Part shown: positions 1 to 8,437 of the stretch, piece after piece
Position numbering within the stretch: position 1 is the stretch's first letter
Layout of the letters: each line of letters starts with the position of its first letter
From: JAGVSR01 sp963708775
GTDB lineage: Bacteria; Pseudomonadota; Alphaproteobacteria; Rhizobiales; Hyphomicrobiaceae
Length of the DNA stretch: 64,000 nucleotides
Direction of reading: 5' to 3'
Assembly (NCBI GenBank): GCA_963708775.1
Contig: CAVPTI010000015.1
Coordinates: 62,001-126,000, forward strand
The notes under the pieces: model-generated
Told to the model about the DNA's origin: nothing
Seen by the model: the letters and a program-made list of their open reading frames with translations, nothing else
Database searches by the model: none
Position numbers and translations under genes: made by a program

Positions 1-375
1 CGCAGCAACAAAAAGATCATGATCGTCATGACCGACGGTGACAACATGTTCGCGACACGGCCAACTCACAACGCATCCGTCTATGCCGCCTACGGCTACG
101 GCGCGCAGAACCGTCTCTCGAACACCTATTCTTCCGCTGCCTTCAATTCGGGCCTCAACGCCAAGACGCTCTCCGTGTGCGGGAACGCAAAGGAAGAAGG
201 AATCACTGTGTACACGGTTGCGTTCGGCACGGAGATTTCGACCACCGGTCTGCAGCTCCTGGAGGACTGTGCAACTTCGGAGCGGCACGCCTATATCGCG
301 TCGGACGAGACGTCGCTCATCAACACATTCCAAAACATCGCCCGCGAGATCTCGAGGCTGCGCGTCGCGATGTGA
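1..375 (+). CDS. TadG-like pilus assembly protein, C-terminal end (5' partial)
   Basis: The reading frame is open from base 1, so the gene begins before the window. The visible 124 residues start in a von Willebrand A fold (I-M-I-V-M-T-D-G-D, with the characteristic T-D-G-D turn) and run through V-Y-T-V-A-F-G-T and a C-A-T-S segment to a C-terminal helix with Q-N-I-A-R-E-I-S. That ending is typical of the TadE/TadG-type pilus assembly proteins with a vWA domain, which are anchored in the inner membrane and work in the periplasm with the Tad pilus. The cpaC and cpaD genes just downstream support this. The N-terminal membrane anchor is outside the window, so the assignment rests on the vWA end and the context. 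Confidence 0.75.
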   Translation, partial: RSNKKIMIVMTDGDNMFATRPTHNASVYAAYGYGAQNRLSNTYSSAAFNSGLNAKTLSVCGNAKEEGITVYTVAFGTEISTTGLQLLEDCATSERHAYIASDETSLINTFQNIAREISRLRVAM

Positions 376-737
376 GACCAAAGAACCGAATTTCCGGCCT
401 TTTTTCGTAAATCGCCTGCGCTCCTCTGTGATCCTCCGATGCAGCGTTTGGCCGTGCGGACAACCTGTGGGCAACTTGTGGCCAGAGGGCTTGCCGCAAC
501 ACACCGTTCAGTCATGCGGGTGGCGCTAGCCCGCAAAAGTCGGGAAAAGATGGACCTTAGCGTCATCCCAGTCGTGGATGCTTGTTTCTCAGTTGCGTTT
601 CCAGTCGCGTGACACGCGAGCGTTTGGATTGTGGCCAGCCCTTCGTGGGTGATGGCCCTCCCGCTCAAAGTGCCTGTTCGAAAATAAACCCAGAAGAAAC
701 GGGAGCAGCTTGGCCGCGAGGCCAGGTTCGAAGTTGG
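376..737. other. Gap between tadG-like gene and cpaC
   Basis: About 360 bases without a convincing gene. A short T-run follows a CCGG-type half-stem near base 400, too weak to call a terminator. An in-frame TTG at 582 would extend cpaC upstream, but the added residues look non-coding. I see no RNA gene or repeat here. Confidence 0.4.
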
Positions 738-2243
738 ATGGCGTCAACCGGTTCGTCATGGATTGCGCGTTTGATTGCGGGGTTCGTGTGCATCTCTGCC
801 ATGTCCCCAGCCTTGGCCGGCGGTGATGTGCTCGAGGGGAACGGGGGCACGCACGATCCGGTGCACCGTTCGGAAATCGTACTTCCGGCGGGCGACGGAC
901 AGACTTTGGAGCGCAAGATCACCGTGGGGCTCGACAAGTCGGTGCTCATCGATGTTCCTGAAGATCTTTCCAATGTTCTTGTTTCCAATCCGGAGATCGT
1001 CGACGCGGTCGTTCAGACATCACGGCAGGTCTATCTGCTCGCGAAAGCTGTTGGCGAAGCAAATGCGTTTCTCGTGGCCCCGGATGGACGCCGCATTGCG
1101 GTTCTCGAAATCACCGTTAATCGCGATCTGACTGCGCTCAACGATACGATTGCGCGTTTGTTGCCGGGCTCAAAGGTCCGCGCGGAAATGATGGGCGATA
1201 CCGTTGTTCTCGGCGGTTCGGTGATGAACCCTGTCGACGCGAACCGTGCGGCCGACCTTGCTTCGCGGATGGTGAAGTCGAAGGACAAGGTCGTGAACAT
1301 GCTCTCCACCGACGCCAAGGAGCAGGTGCTGCTCAAGGTGCAGGTGGCGGAGATGAACCGCGATGCTCTGCGCCGGATCGGCGTGGATATGCCGGGGGCG
1401 ATCGTGCAGGCGGGGAACTTCACTTTCACCAAAGTCATCCAGAACACATTTCCGGTCACTGGGGGCTTGGTTCCCGGAGCCGTGGCGACTGCCGTCGGTC
1501 TGCCGCCGCTTGCAGCCGCCGGTTCGGCCTTACAGTCGACATGGCAGTCAGGTGGCGACAGCGTAACCACCATGATCCAGGCGCTGGAGCGGGCCGGTGT
1601 GATGAGGACACTTGCCGAACCGACGCTGACGGCGATGTCGGGAGAAACGGCGAAGTTTCTGGCAGGTGGTGAATTTCCAATTCCCGTCGCGCAAGACAAC
1701 AATGCAATCACGATCGAATGGAAGGAATTCGGCGTCAATGTCTCGTTCAAGCCCGTCGTGCTGACGGAAGGTCGGATCAGTTTGACGATCATGGCGGAGG
1801 TGAGCGAACTCTCCACCGAAGGGGCGGTCAGCATCGGGTCGATCTCGGTGCCAGGATTGAAGGTGCGCCGCGCCGAGACGACATTGGAGCTTCCCAGCGG
1901 CGCGACCCTCGCGATGGCGGGCCTGCTCTCGGATGAGACACGGCAAAGTGTCGAGGGCACGCCGGCCTTGAAGAACCTGCCGGTGCTCGGCGCATTGTTC
2001 CGCTCCAACGACTATCGGCGCCGGGAAACGGAACTCGTCATTCTCGTCAGTCCATACATCGCCACTCATTCCTCGCCAGCCGAACTCGCGCGGCCGATCG
2101 ACGGGTTTGCAGCCGAAAGCGAACTCAAGGAACTGTTCTTCGGCCACATCAATCGCGTGTACGGCACCGGTTCCGATCCGGCCAATCACCGGTATCGTGG
2201 CGACTATGGCTACATCATCGAATATCCGGGAGTTAAGGGATGA
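738..2243 (+). CDS. cpaC: Tad/Cpa pilus secretin CpaC (RcpA)
   Basis: Outer-membrane secretin through which the Tad (Flp) pilus leaves the cell. From the ATG at 738 the product is 501 aa. It starts with a signal peptide (hydrophobic I-A-R-L-I-A-G-F-V-C-I-S, cleavage after S-P-A-L-A), followed by the pilus-assembly N-terminal domain (about residues 40-115, with S-N-P-E-I-V-D-A-V-V). The type II/III secretin domain follows (about 265-450), with V-P-G-L-K-V-R-R-A-E-T-T and the late motif L-P-V-L-G-A-L-F-R-S. An in-frame TTG at 582 would add 52 residues with no export logic, so 738 is preferred. The stop overlaps the cpaD start by four bases, so the two are co-transcribed. cpaB and cpaE, usual neighbours, are not next to it. 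Confidence 0.93.
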   Translation: MASTGSSWIARLIAGFVCISAMSPALAGGDVLEGNGGTHDPVHRSEIVLPAGDGQTLERKITVGLDKSVLIDVPEDLSNVLVSNPEIVDAVVQTSRQVYLLAKAVGEANAFLVAPDGRRIAVLEITVNRDLTALNDTIARLLPGSKVRAEMMGDTVVLGGSVMNPVDANRAADLASRMVKSKDKVVNMLSTDAKEQVLLKVQVAEMNRDALRRIGVDMPGAIVQAGNFTFTKVIQNTFPVTGGLVPGAVATAVGLPPLAAAGSALQSTWQSGGDSVTTMIQALERAGVMRTLAEPTLTAMSGETAKFLAGGEFPIPVAQDNNAITIEWKEFGVNVSFKPVVLTEGRISLTIMAEVSELSTEGAVSIGSISVPGLKVRRAETTLELPSGATLAMAGLLSDETRQSVEGTPALKNLPVLGALFRSNDYRRRETELVILVSPYIATHSSPAELARPIDGFAAESELKELFFGHINRVYGTGSDPANHRYRGDYGYIIEYPGVKG

Positions 2244-2956
2244 CCCGTCACATGAAAGGCGCGCGCCCGGTGCCCGCATACTGCCGCATGAAGATACTGG
2301 CCGTCGCGGCGGTCGCGTGCGGGAGTGCGGCTTGCACCCGCCTCGACGACTACACGGCCGCGGAACTCCAAGAACCTCAAAAGCGGCACGCGATCGGCTA
2401 TACGCCGCATACGGAAGCGCTGCTGGTGGAAGTGCCGCCTGCGGGTGGGCTTAGCGCCAGTCAGAAGGCCGATGTCGTGCGCTTCGTGGACCGGTACAAG
2501 AGAGAGGGGACGGGTCGGCTGCAGCTTTCGGCACCGCGAGGAGCGGCGGCTCATCTGGCTTCCACGCAATCCGTGAGGCAGGTACAGGGCCTACTCGACG
2601 AAGCGGGGGTTGATCCTGATGCGATCCAGATCAGCCGCCACGGCGGTGAGACGCGCACGGGGCCGGCGGTCAAGCTCGCATACGAGAAGCCCGTGGCCGT
2701 GCCGCCGCAGTGCCGCGACTGGGCGACTGACCTTGGAGAGAACCGGGAGCGGTTGCCCTATAACGATTTCGGGTGCGCGAGCCAGCGCAACTTCGCTCTG
2801 ACCGTTGCGAATGCGCGCGACATTCAGGTGCCGCAGCCGGAGACGCCGCGCTCGGCTGAAAAGCGCAGTTCAGGCTGGAGTGACTACACGGGTGCCGATA
2901 GCAGTGCTGATGCGACGGCCATCGCTGCGCCGGTTACGACGTCGACCACGAAGTAA
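2240..2956 (+). CDS. cpaD: Pilus assembly lipoprotein CpaD
   Basis: CpaD-family protein of 238 aa, a periplasmic/outer-membrane partner of the CpaC secretin in Tad pilus export. It starts with an ATGA overlap on the cpaC stop. The N-terminus carries a hydrophobic stretch ending in G-S-A-A-C, a plausible lipobox with Cys32. The middle has the family-type P-R-G-A-A-A-H-L-A and V-R-Q-V-Q-G-L-L-D-E-A-G segments that resemble an OmpA-like peptidoglycan-binding fold, then C-R-D-W and N-D-F-G-C-A-S-Q-R-N, which is the conserved CpaD core. The Ser/Thr/Ala-rich tail after residue 210 is low complexity. Normally cpaE and cpaF follow; here a transporter gene does. Confidence 0.9.
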   Translation: MTRHMKGARPVPAYCRMKILAVAAVACGSAACTRLDDYTAAELQEPQKRHAIGYTPHTEALLVEVPPAGGLSASQKADVVRFVDRYKREGTGRLQLSAPRGAAAHLASTQSVRQVQGLLDEAGVDPDAIQISRHGGETRTGPAVKLAYEKPVAVPPQCRDWATDLGENRERLPYNDFGCASQRNFALTVANARDIQVPQPETPRSAEKRSSGWSDYTGADSSADATAIAAPVTTSTTK

Positions 2957-3046
2957 GTGCCCCGCGATTGATTGCGTGTGTGGGACTGATCGCTTAAGAG
3001 CGGCGTGAACGGCCGTGCTGCCGGCCGCTTTTGCCGGAGTGGTTCT

Positions 3047-3673
3047 TTGTCTCAATCGATTCCTGACCCAGAGCGCCGGGCATTGAAACGCACGGTGGCT
3101 GCTGTTGCGGCGTTGAATTTTGCTTACTTTTTCGTCGAGTTTGCGATCGCCGTTGCGATTGCGTCGGTGGCGCTGTTTGCCGATAGCATCGATTTTCTCG
3201 AAGATGCGACCGTGAACATGCTCGTGCTCGTGGCATTGGGCTGGACTGCTGCGCGCCGCCGGGCTGTGGGCCTCGTGCTGGCGATGTGTCTGTTGGTGCC
3301 GAGTATCGCGGCTCTCTACACCGCCTGGGAAAAACTCGGCGCGCCCACCGTTCCGGATCCGGTGACGTTGACGCTGGCTGGAGTGGGAGCGCTGCTGGTG
3401 AATGCGTTCTGTACGTTTCTTCTTTCGCGCGTGCGGCACCACGGCGGAAGTTTATCGTTGGCCGCGTTCCTGTCGGCGCGCAACGATGTGGCGGCCAATG
3501 TTGCGATCATCGCCGCTGGACTGGCCACGGCGGCGCTCGGGTCGATCTGGCCTGACGTGATCGTGGGGCTTGGGATCGCGGTGCTCAATTCCGGGTCGGC
3601 CTATGAAGTGTATGAAGCGGCAATGGGCGAAACGGACGATGATGACGATGATCACCGGCGCGTCCGCGCCTGA
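3047..3673 (+). CDS. Cation transporter, short CDF-like membrane protein
   Basis: About 208 residues with four to six membrane segments and the cation-diffusion-facilitator signature A-D-S-I-D-F-L-E-D-A in an early helix, matched by S-A-R-N-D-V-A-A-N in a later one and W-P-D-V-I-V-G-L-G-I-A near the end. CDF proteins export divalent metals such as Zn, Co or Fe in exchange for protons. This one lacks the usual cytoplasmic C-terminal domain and instead ends in an Asp run followed by His (six Asp then His, Arg, Arg). I chose the TTG at 3047 because GGAG lies eight bases upstream; a GTG at 3005 is also in frame. It interrupts the pilus genes and has no obvious pilus role; the substrate cannot be told. 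Confidence 0.75.
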   Translation: MSQSIPDPERRALKRTVAAVAALNFAYFFVEFAIAVAIASVALFADSIDFLEDATVNMLVLVALGWTAARRRAVGLVLAMCLLVPSIAALYTAWEKLGAPTVPDPVTLTLAGVGALLVNAFCTFLLSRVRHHGGSLSLAAFLSARNDVAANVAIIAAGLATAALGSIWPDVIVGLGIAVLNSGSAYEVYEAAMGETDDDDDDHRRVRA

Positions 3674-3690
3674 TCGGGGATGAATGCAGA

Positions 3691-3716
3691 AGAGGCCCGC
3701 CTTGCGGCGAGCCTCT
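3691..3716. terminator. Hairpin between convergent genes
   Basis: Inverted repeat with a 6-bp outer stem (AGAGGC / GCCTCT), one mismatch and a 4-bp inner stem (CGCC / GGCG) around a TTGC loop. It lies between the stops of the CDF-type gene and the convergent tadD gene, so it could serve both. There is no strong T-run, so termination is inferred from position and structure. Confidence 0.5.
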
Positions 3717-3744
3717 AAGTTGGCATCTGTTGACCGGCGGGCGC

Positions 3745-4632
3745 TCAGTCCGGGACGCCAAGTTGCATAATTGGTTTGTCGGTTGTGACGCTGGCAGATT
3801 TCACTGGCGCTAAGGTGGCCGCGCCGTCGGCTTCCGAAATGCGGGTGCGTCCGAGCTTTTCGAAGTAGGCTAGGTTTTCATTTGCCTTTTCGGGTGGGAG
3901 GGTTGCCTGGGTGATGGCGCTGGCTTCGCCGGTTTTGCCGTTGAGGCCGAGGACGAGCGCGAGGTTCTGGCGGGCCTGGGGATCACTGGTTTGTGCTGCG
4001 GCTTGACGGAGGGTCTTTTCCGCTTCGTCCTTGCGGCCCTCCAGGGCGTAGCTCAAGGCGAGGTTGTTCAGGATCGACGGCTGTCCCGGAGCAGCGGCGA
4101 GCGCGGCGGAGAATTGGTGCTGTGCTTCCTTTTGACGGCCTGCGGCCGACAATGCGGCACCATAGGCCGATTGCATCCGCCAATCGGGCTTGGTGGGATT
4201 CTGGGCGCGGGCGAGGAGGGCAACCGCCTTTTCAATCTGACCGAGTTCGAGGGCCAGAAGACCGCGTTCGCCGATGAGCGCCCGGTCCTTGTCGGCGCCG
4301 GCCGACTTGTCGAGAAGTTCGAGCGCCTCGGACTTCTTGCCGGCGGTTCTAAGGTCGCGGGCCTTGCGAATTGCGGCGGCGACGGGCGCGGATACTTCGA
4401 TGTCGGCCACCGCAACTTGCGCTGCGGGGGTTGTGGGCGGGGGCAGGTCTTGCTGCGTAATGGAGCTTGTGGCGAGCGATCCCGGTTCACCGACAGCGGG
4501 CTGATCCGTCAACGCCAGGGGGGCGAGGCCGGAGCCCGGTGCGCAGGCGGCGCAGAGGAAGCCTGTCAGGCCGACGGCGAGGACGGGGCGCCAGCGGTCC
4601 ATGCCACGCGAGGTAGCAACGGGAAGCAACAT
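3745..4632 (-). CDS. tadD: TadD-like TPR lipoprotein
   Basis: Tetratricopeptide-repeat lipoprotein of 295 aa resembling TadD, which is needed for Tad secretin assembly. The start at 4632 is set by a GGGGG ribosome site seven bases upstream and by a lipoprotein signal peptide ending L-C-A-A-C; the longer in-frame start at 4737 adds an unlikely leader. TPR-like helices run from about residue 90 to 235 (for example N-N-L-A-L-S-Y-A-L-E-G-R-K-D-E-A-E-K). The C-terminus, with I-M-Q-L-G-V-P-D, is not part of the repeats. The gene faces the pilus genes from the opposite strand, so it is a separate transcription unit. Other TPR lipoproteins look similar, so the name depends on the pilus context. Confidence 0.8.
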   Translation of the reverse strand: MLLPVATSRGMDRWRPVLAVGLTGFLCAACAPGSGLAPLALTDQPAVGEPGSLATSSITQQDLPPPTTPAAQVAVADIEVSAPVAAAIRKARDLRTAGKKSEALELLDKSAGADKDRALIGERGLLALELGQIEKAVALLARAQNPTKPDWRMQSAYGAALSAAGRQKEAQHQFSAALAAAPGQPSILNNLALSYALEGRKDEAEKTLRQAAAQTSDPQARQNLALVLGLNGKTGEASAITQATLPPEKANENLAYFEKLGRTRISEADGAATLAPVKSASVTTDKPIMQLGVPD

Positions 4633-4875
4633 GAAATCCCCCTTTAGGGTCCACTGCCGGCCGATGAGCGCTCGTGGGCGCCGGCTGGCCTTGGACACGC
4701 GACTGTTTCGGGACGCGATCGACGCGTACATGAGCAAACCGTGCGCTGATTCGGTGAGCTGGCACTGTCATGCAAGGGGTCTTGTGGCTGTTCTTTCCCC
4801 GCAATCCCCAGGGCGGGTCCGGCTGGATACAGCTCGGGTGCAGGGCAGGATTATCTCGTGTTATGAGGGTGTTGA

Positions 4876-5868
4876 ATGAAGCAAATGTCCTCCATTGCCG
4901 TCCGGTTGGCCCTTCTGTGTACAGTTGCCGGCGTTCTCGGCTCAGCAGCAGCAGGAACAAAAGGAGCAGTTGGTTCCGATCCCGATCAGATATGGCGATC
5001 GATCTTCGCGCGGCCGGCGGCACCCGTGGTGTCGGAGTTGGAAGCCAGGAGACGGTCGCTTGGCGCGGTACTGTTTGCGGATCGTCGCTTATCTCGCGAT
5101 GGGGATCGCTCGTGCGCAAGCTGTCACCAGCCGGAGAAGGGCTATAGCGACGGACTGCCCAAGGCGCGTGGCCGCGACGGCACATCGCTCAAGCGCAACA
5201 CGCCGCACCTTTACAATCTGGCGTCAGCGACAAGCTTTTATTGGGACGGACGCGAGCCGACGCTGGAAGCGCAAGCGCGGGTTCCGTTGCACGCTGAAAA
5301 TGAATTGGCGGCGGTGCCGGCCCAACTTTTGGCGCGGCTTTCAGCGGATTTGGATCTGCGCCGCGAATTCGCGGCAGCATTTCCGAGTGACTCTGAGATT
5401 TCCGAGCCGGCACTGCTTTCCGTCCTGGCGGCCTACGAAAAAAGTCTGGTTTCTCCGGAAACGGCTTTTGACGCCTGGGTCGCAGGGGAAGACGACGCGC
5501 TCTCTGACCAAGAAAGGCGGGGACTTCGAATTTTTGTGGGAAAGGGCGGGTGCGTCTCCTGTCACGGCGGGTGGCGCATGACGGATGATGCCTTCCACGA
5601 CATCGGCCTCGAGACGGACGATCCGGGGCGAAGCGCCGTTCCGGGTGGTGCGGCGGGCATTCCTGCTTTCAAGACGCCGGGTCTGCGGCAGGTGGAGCGG
5701 ACGGCGCCCTACATGCACAACGGTTCGCTGGCGACGCTGGAAGAAGTTGTGGCGCATTACGCCGGCAAGCGCGTCAGCAGGCCCTCCCTGGCGCCGAGCC
5801 TCGTGCGTGACCTTGAACTCGATGCGGATGAGCGAGCGGCGCTCGTGGCGTTCCTCAAGACGCTCTGA
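4876..5868 (+). CDS. Di-haem cytochrome c peroxidase (MauG/CcpA family)
   Basis: Periplasmic di-haem c-type peroxidase of 330 aa. A Sec signal peptide ends near residue 26. The two haem-binding motifs are C-A-S-C-H (80-84) and C-V-S-C-H (226-230). Family motifs between them include N-T-P-H-L-Y-N-L and F-Y-W-D-G-R, and after the second haem A-F-K-T-P-G-L-R and A-P-Y-M-H-N-G-S, which carries a distal Met/His. These enzymes reduce hydrogen peroxide with electrons from small cytochromes, or, in the MauG branch, modify protein residues. No mau genes are nearby, so a peroxidase role is the safer reading. Monocistronic by position. Confidence 0.9.
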   Translation: MKQMSSIAVRLALLCTVAGVLGSAAAGTKGAVGSDPDQIWRSIFARPAAPVVSELEARRRSLGAVLFADRRLSRDGDRSCASCHQPEKGYSDGLPKARGRDGTSLKRNTPHLYNLASATSFYWDGREPTLEAQARVPLHAENELAAVPAQLLARLSADLDLRREFAAAFPSDSEISEPALLSVLAAYEKSLVSPETAFDAWVAGEDDALSDQERRGLRIFVGKGGCVSCHGGWRMTDDAFHDIGLETDDPGRSAVPGGAAGIPAFKTPGLRQVERTAPYMHNGSLATLEEVVAHYAGKRVSRPSLAPSLVRDLELDADERAALVAFLKTL

Positions 5869-6191
5869 GCGCGACTCAGCCGGTTGGTGAGTCGGGCTGG
5901 AATTCAGGAGAGAAACGCTGAAAATTCGGCAGGCGCCGGCGCGATGTCGGCCATGCATCGCCACAGGGACGCAAATTCCGCCCATTTTTCCAATGGTTGC
6001 CCGATACTGCGTCGCTTGAACGCAACACCGGCATTTCGTTTATTTCTTTTGCAATGCTTGCCACTTTTATGAACTTGTCAGGATCAATTCCCGGGCATAC
6101 CTTTTAAATCAACAAAAAGACCAGCCGGGATGAACGCCCAATCTGCAGCAGGCCTCGCGTAGCGAGGTCAAAACTTACGCAGAGGTGTTCA
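5869..6191. other. Gap upstream of the 68-aa protein gene
   Basis: About 320 bases without a supported gene. A small CCTCG / CGAGG stem-loop lies near 6153-6167, about 25 bases before the next start codon. An AT-rich patch near 6080-6115 could hold the promoter of the downstream gene, but I cannot assign boxes with confidence. Confidence 0.35.
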
Positions 6192-6398
6192 ATGCTGGAA
6201 TTGATGGTTTCCGTCTGCCTGATTTCCGATCCCGCCCGTTGCAAAGACGTTGCGCTCACCTACTCGGCAGAGAACTTGACGCCGATGCAGTGCATGATGG
6301 GCGCCCAGCCTGAAATCGCGAAGTGGATCGAGGCGCATCCCAAATGGGCGCTGAAGAGGTGGACCTGTCACCGGGCCGGTCTCTACGCCAAGATCTGA
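6192..6398 (+). CDS. Conserved 68-aa protein of unknown function
   Basis: Short protein of 68 aa of a type widely kept in rhizobia and relatives. It has four Cys residues (in V-C-L-I-S-D-P-A-R-C, in P-M-Q-C-M-M and in W-T-C-H) and a conserved-looking M-G-A-Q-P-E-I-A-K-W core. No signal peptide or membrane helix. An AGAGGTG ribosome site sits four bases before the ATG, and the length and codon use fit a real gene. The spacing of Cys residues could allow metal binding or disulfides, but no function is known to me. Confidence 0.75.
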   Translation: MLELMVSVCLISDPARCKDVALTYSAENLTPMQCMMGAQPEIAKWIEAHPKWALKRWTCHRAGLYAKI

Positions 6399-6590
6399 TC
6401 CGCGGCGGGCGCTTTCCGGGCCGGCGCCCCCGAGCCGCCCGGTGGCCAGCGGTTTTGGCCAGACCGAACTCATCTCGGTGCGTGCCGGTCTTCTGCTGAT
6501 ATTATTCTAAGCTTTCCCGACCTCTCCCAGTTGACGCCGCAGCAACCAGCGGTTCCCCTCTCGCTTCCAATACAGAAGCTGGAGGATGTC

Positions 6591-7883
6591 ATGACCGGGT
6601 CAAAATCTCCCCATTTCGCGACACTCGCGGTACATGCGGGTGCTGTTCCCGATCCCGCCACGGGTGCGCGGGTCACCCCCATCTACCAAACGACCTCGTT
6701 CGTGTTCCGAGATGCCGATCACGCGGCCAACCTGTTCGGGCTGCAAGAGTTCGGCAACATCTATACCCGGATCATGAACCCGACGCAGGCGGTGCTCGAA
6801 GCGCGCGTGGCGGCGCTGGAGGGCGGGTCGGCGGCGCTGGCCGTGGCCTCGGGCCATGCAGCGCAGTTCCTGACATTCCATACGCTTTTGGAACCCGGCG
6901 ACGAGTTTATCGCGGCGCGGCAGCTTTATGGTGGATCGGTCAATCAGTTCAACCACGGCTTTCGCAAATTCGACTGGCGGGTCGTGTGGGCGGACGCAAC
7001 GACGCCGGAGTCCGTTCGCGCGGCCGTGACGGCGAAGACGCGGGCTATCTTCATCGAGAGCATCGCGAACCCGGGTGGGATCGTGGTCGATATCCCGTCG
7101 ATCGCCGCCATCGCGAAGGATATCGGGGTTCCCCTGATCGTGGATAACACGCTCGCTACACCTTACCTGTGCCGGCCGAAGGAGTTCGGCGCCGATATCG
7201 TCGTGCACTCGCTGACGAAGTTCATGGGTGGCCATGGCAATTCGATCGGCGGCATCATCGTGGATTGCGGCACGTTCGACTGGAAAGGCGCTAAGGCGCG
7301 TTACAAGACGCTGGTTGAGCCCAACGAGTCTTACAACGGGATGGTGCTGGCCGATGCATTCGGACCGATGGCGTTCGCGCTCGCTGCGCGCGTGATGGGG
7401 CTACGCGATCTGGGACCTGCAATCGCGCCGCTGAATGCATTCCTCATTCTCAACGGGGTCGAAACGCTGCCGCTGCGGATGGAGAAGCACTGCGAGAATG
7501 CGGTGCAGGTGGCCGCGTTCCTGGAGCGGCACAAGGCGGTGGCTTGGGTCAACTATGCCGGACTGCCGTCGTCGCCCAACCATGCGCTGGCAACGCGGAT
7601 TACGCCTCGCGGTGCAGGGGCTGTATTCACGTTCGGCCTCAAGGGCGGATACGAGGCCGGCAAGGCCCTGGTGTCGAACTTGAAGCTGTTCTCGCACCTT
7701 GCCAACATCGGTGATGTGCGCAGCCTCGTGATCCATCCGGCTTCGACGACACACCGGCAGCTGACCGATGAGCAGCGGATCGCAGCCGGCGCGGGACCGG
7801 ACGTGGTGCGGCTGTCCGTCGGCATCGAGGGGGCGACCGATCTCATCGCTGATCTGGAAGAGGCGTTGTCGCAGATCGCCTAG
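6591..7883 (+). CDS. metY: O-acetylhomoserine sulfhydrylase (aminocarboxypropyltransferase)
   Basis: PLP enzyme of 430 aa of the Cys/Met metabolism family. It makes homocysteine from O-acetylhomoserine and sulfide in direct-sulfhydrylation methionine synthesis. The PLP lysine is K210 in H-S-L-T-K-F-M-G-G-H; other family marks are Y-T-R-I-M-N-P-T, S-G-H-A-A-Q and the C-terminal S-V-G-I-E-G-A-T-D-L-I-A-D-L. The long N-acetylhomoserine-type insert (N-E-S-Y-N-G-M-V-L) favours MetY over cystathionine enzymes. Start at 6591 follows GGAGG with five-base spacing; a TTG at 6531 is less likely. Its stop overlaps the stop of the convergent gene in a shared CTAG. No SAM-II riboswitch was recognised upstream. 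Confidence 0.93.
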   Translation: MTGSKSPHFATLAVHAGAVPDPATGARVTPIYQTTSFVFRDADHAANLFGLQEFGNIYTRIMNPTQAVLEARVAALEGGSAALAVASGHAAQFLTFHTLLEPGDEFIAARQLYGGSVNQFNHGFRKFDWRVVWADATTPESVRAAVTAKTRAIFIESIANPGGIVVDIPSIAAIAKDIGVPLIVDNTLATPYLCRPKEFGADIVVHSLTKFMGGHGNSIGGIIVDCGTFDWKGAKARYKTLVEPNESYNGMVLADAFGPMAFALAARVMGLRDLGPAIAPLNAFLILNGVETLPLRMEKHCENAVQVAAFLERHKAVAWVNYAGLPSSPNHALATRITPRGAGAVFTFGLKGGYEAGKALVSNLKLFSHLANIGDVRSLVIHPASTTHRQLTDEQRIAAGAGPDVVRLSVGIEGATDLIADLEEALSQIA

Positions 7884-8302
7884 CGAAGGGGCTTTAATTC
7901 TTCGACGGCGACGGGGCGATAGGCACCGCCGACCGCGTCGGCTGCGTAATACCACGCGCTTGTTGCTGCCGCGCCGAGGCTGCCGAAGATGACGACCAAC
8001 GTGACCAGCATGCCGAGGAGATAGCGCCAATCGGCGCGGAATTCATCAGCGTAGGTATGCAGGAGGCCTTGGCGATTGCCGCGCCTGTCGGATCCCATGA
8101 ATAGGGCGAAGTAGTAGCGTTTGCCGAAGATGCCCAATGTTTTGCGGATGGCGACCTTGTGCGGGGTCGGGGGATCGTAGGTCGCGAGCCCGAGAGCTGC
8201 GGTTTGTTCCGGCGTGAAAGACATCTGCACATCGAGGGGCAAGCGCGCGTAGATGCGCGCAAGCACTGCATTTTCTTCGACGATGATCGTCATGTCATTC
8301 AT
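7880..8302 (-). CDS. Conserved small membrane protein, unknown function
   Basis: Protein of 140 aa. The N-terminal 85 residues are soluble and hydrophilic (P-L-D-V-Q-M-S-F-T-P-E-Q and F-G-K-R-Y-Y-F-A-L-F-M-G-S-D-R-R). A single strong membrane helix follows around residues 95-118 (L-L-G-M-L-V-T-L-V-V-I-F-G), and a short tail ends it. The soluble part precedes the helix, so it is probably cytoplasmic with a tail anchor. The stop codon shares CTAG with the convergent metY stop. I do not recognise a named domain. Confidence 0.7.
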   Translation of the reverse strand: MNDMTIIVEENAVLARIYARLPLDVQMSFTPEQTAALGLATYDPPTPHKVAIRKTLGIFGKRYYFALFMGSDRRGNRQGLLHTYADEFRADWRYLLGMLVTLVVIFGSLGAAATSAWYYAADAVGGAYRPVAVEELKPLR

Positions 8303-8437
8303 GGCACCACCTCAAGTTGGTGGCGTGCAGCGGATCGTGCGCGCCACCGAACTGCGGAAGAATGCCAAAAGCACCCTAATTTTCGGTTGAATTCGAGAGA
8401 GGGGAGGCCTTGGTTCTGTGCCGCCGCGGAACGGCTG

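Noticed and set aside
582..737. N-terminal extension of cpaC from TTG 582
   Set aside because: The extra 52 residues precede a normal signal peptide and look non-coding.
3991..4647. Long plus-strand frame over tadD
   Set aside because: It is the shadow of the minus-strand TPR gene and has no recognisable product.
6400..6590. SAM-type riboswitch before metY
   Set aside because: Such elements are common before this gene in alphaproteobacteria, but I could not find the SAM-II pseudoknot core or another known motif.
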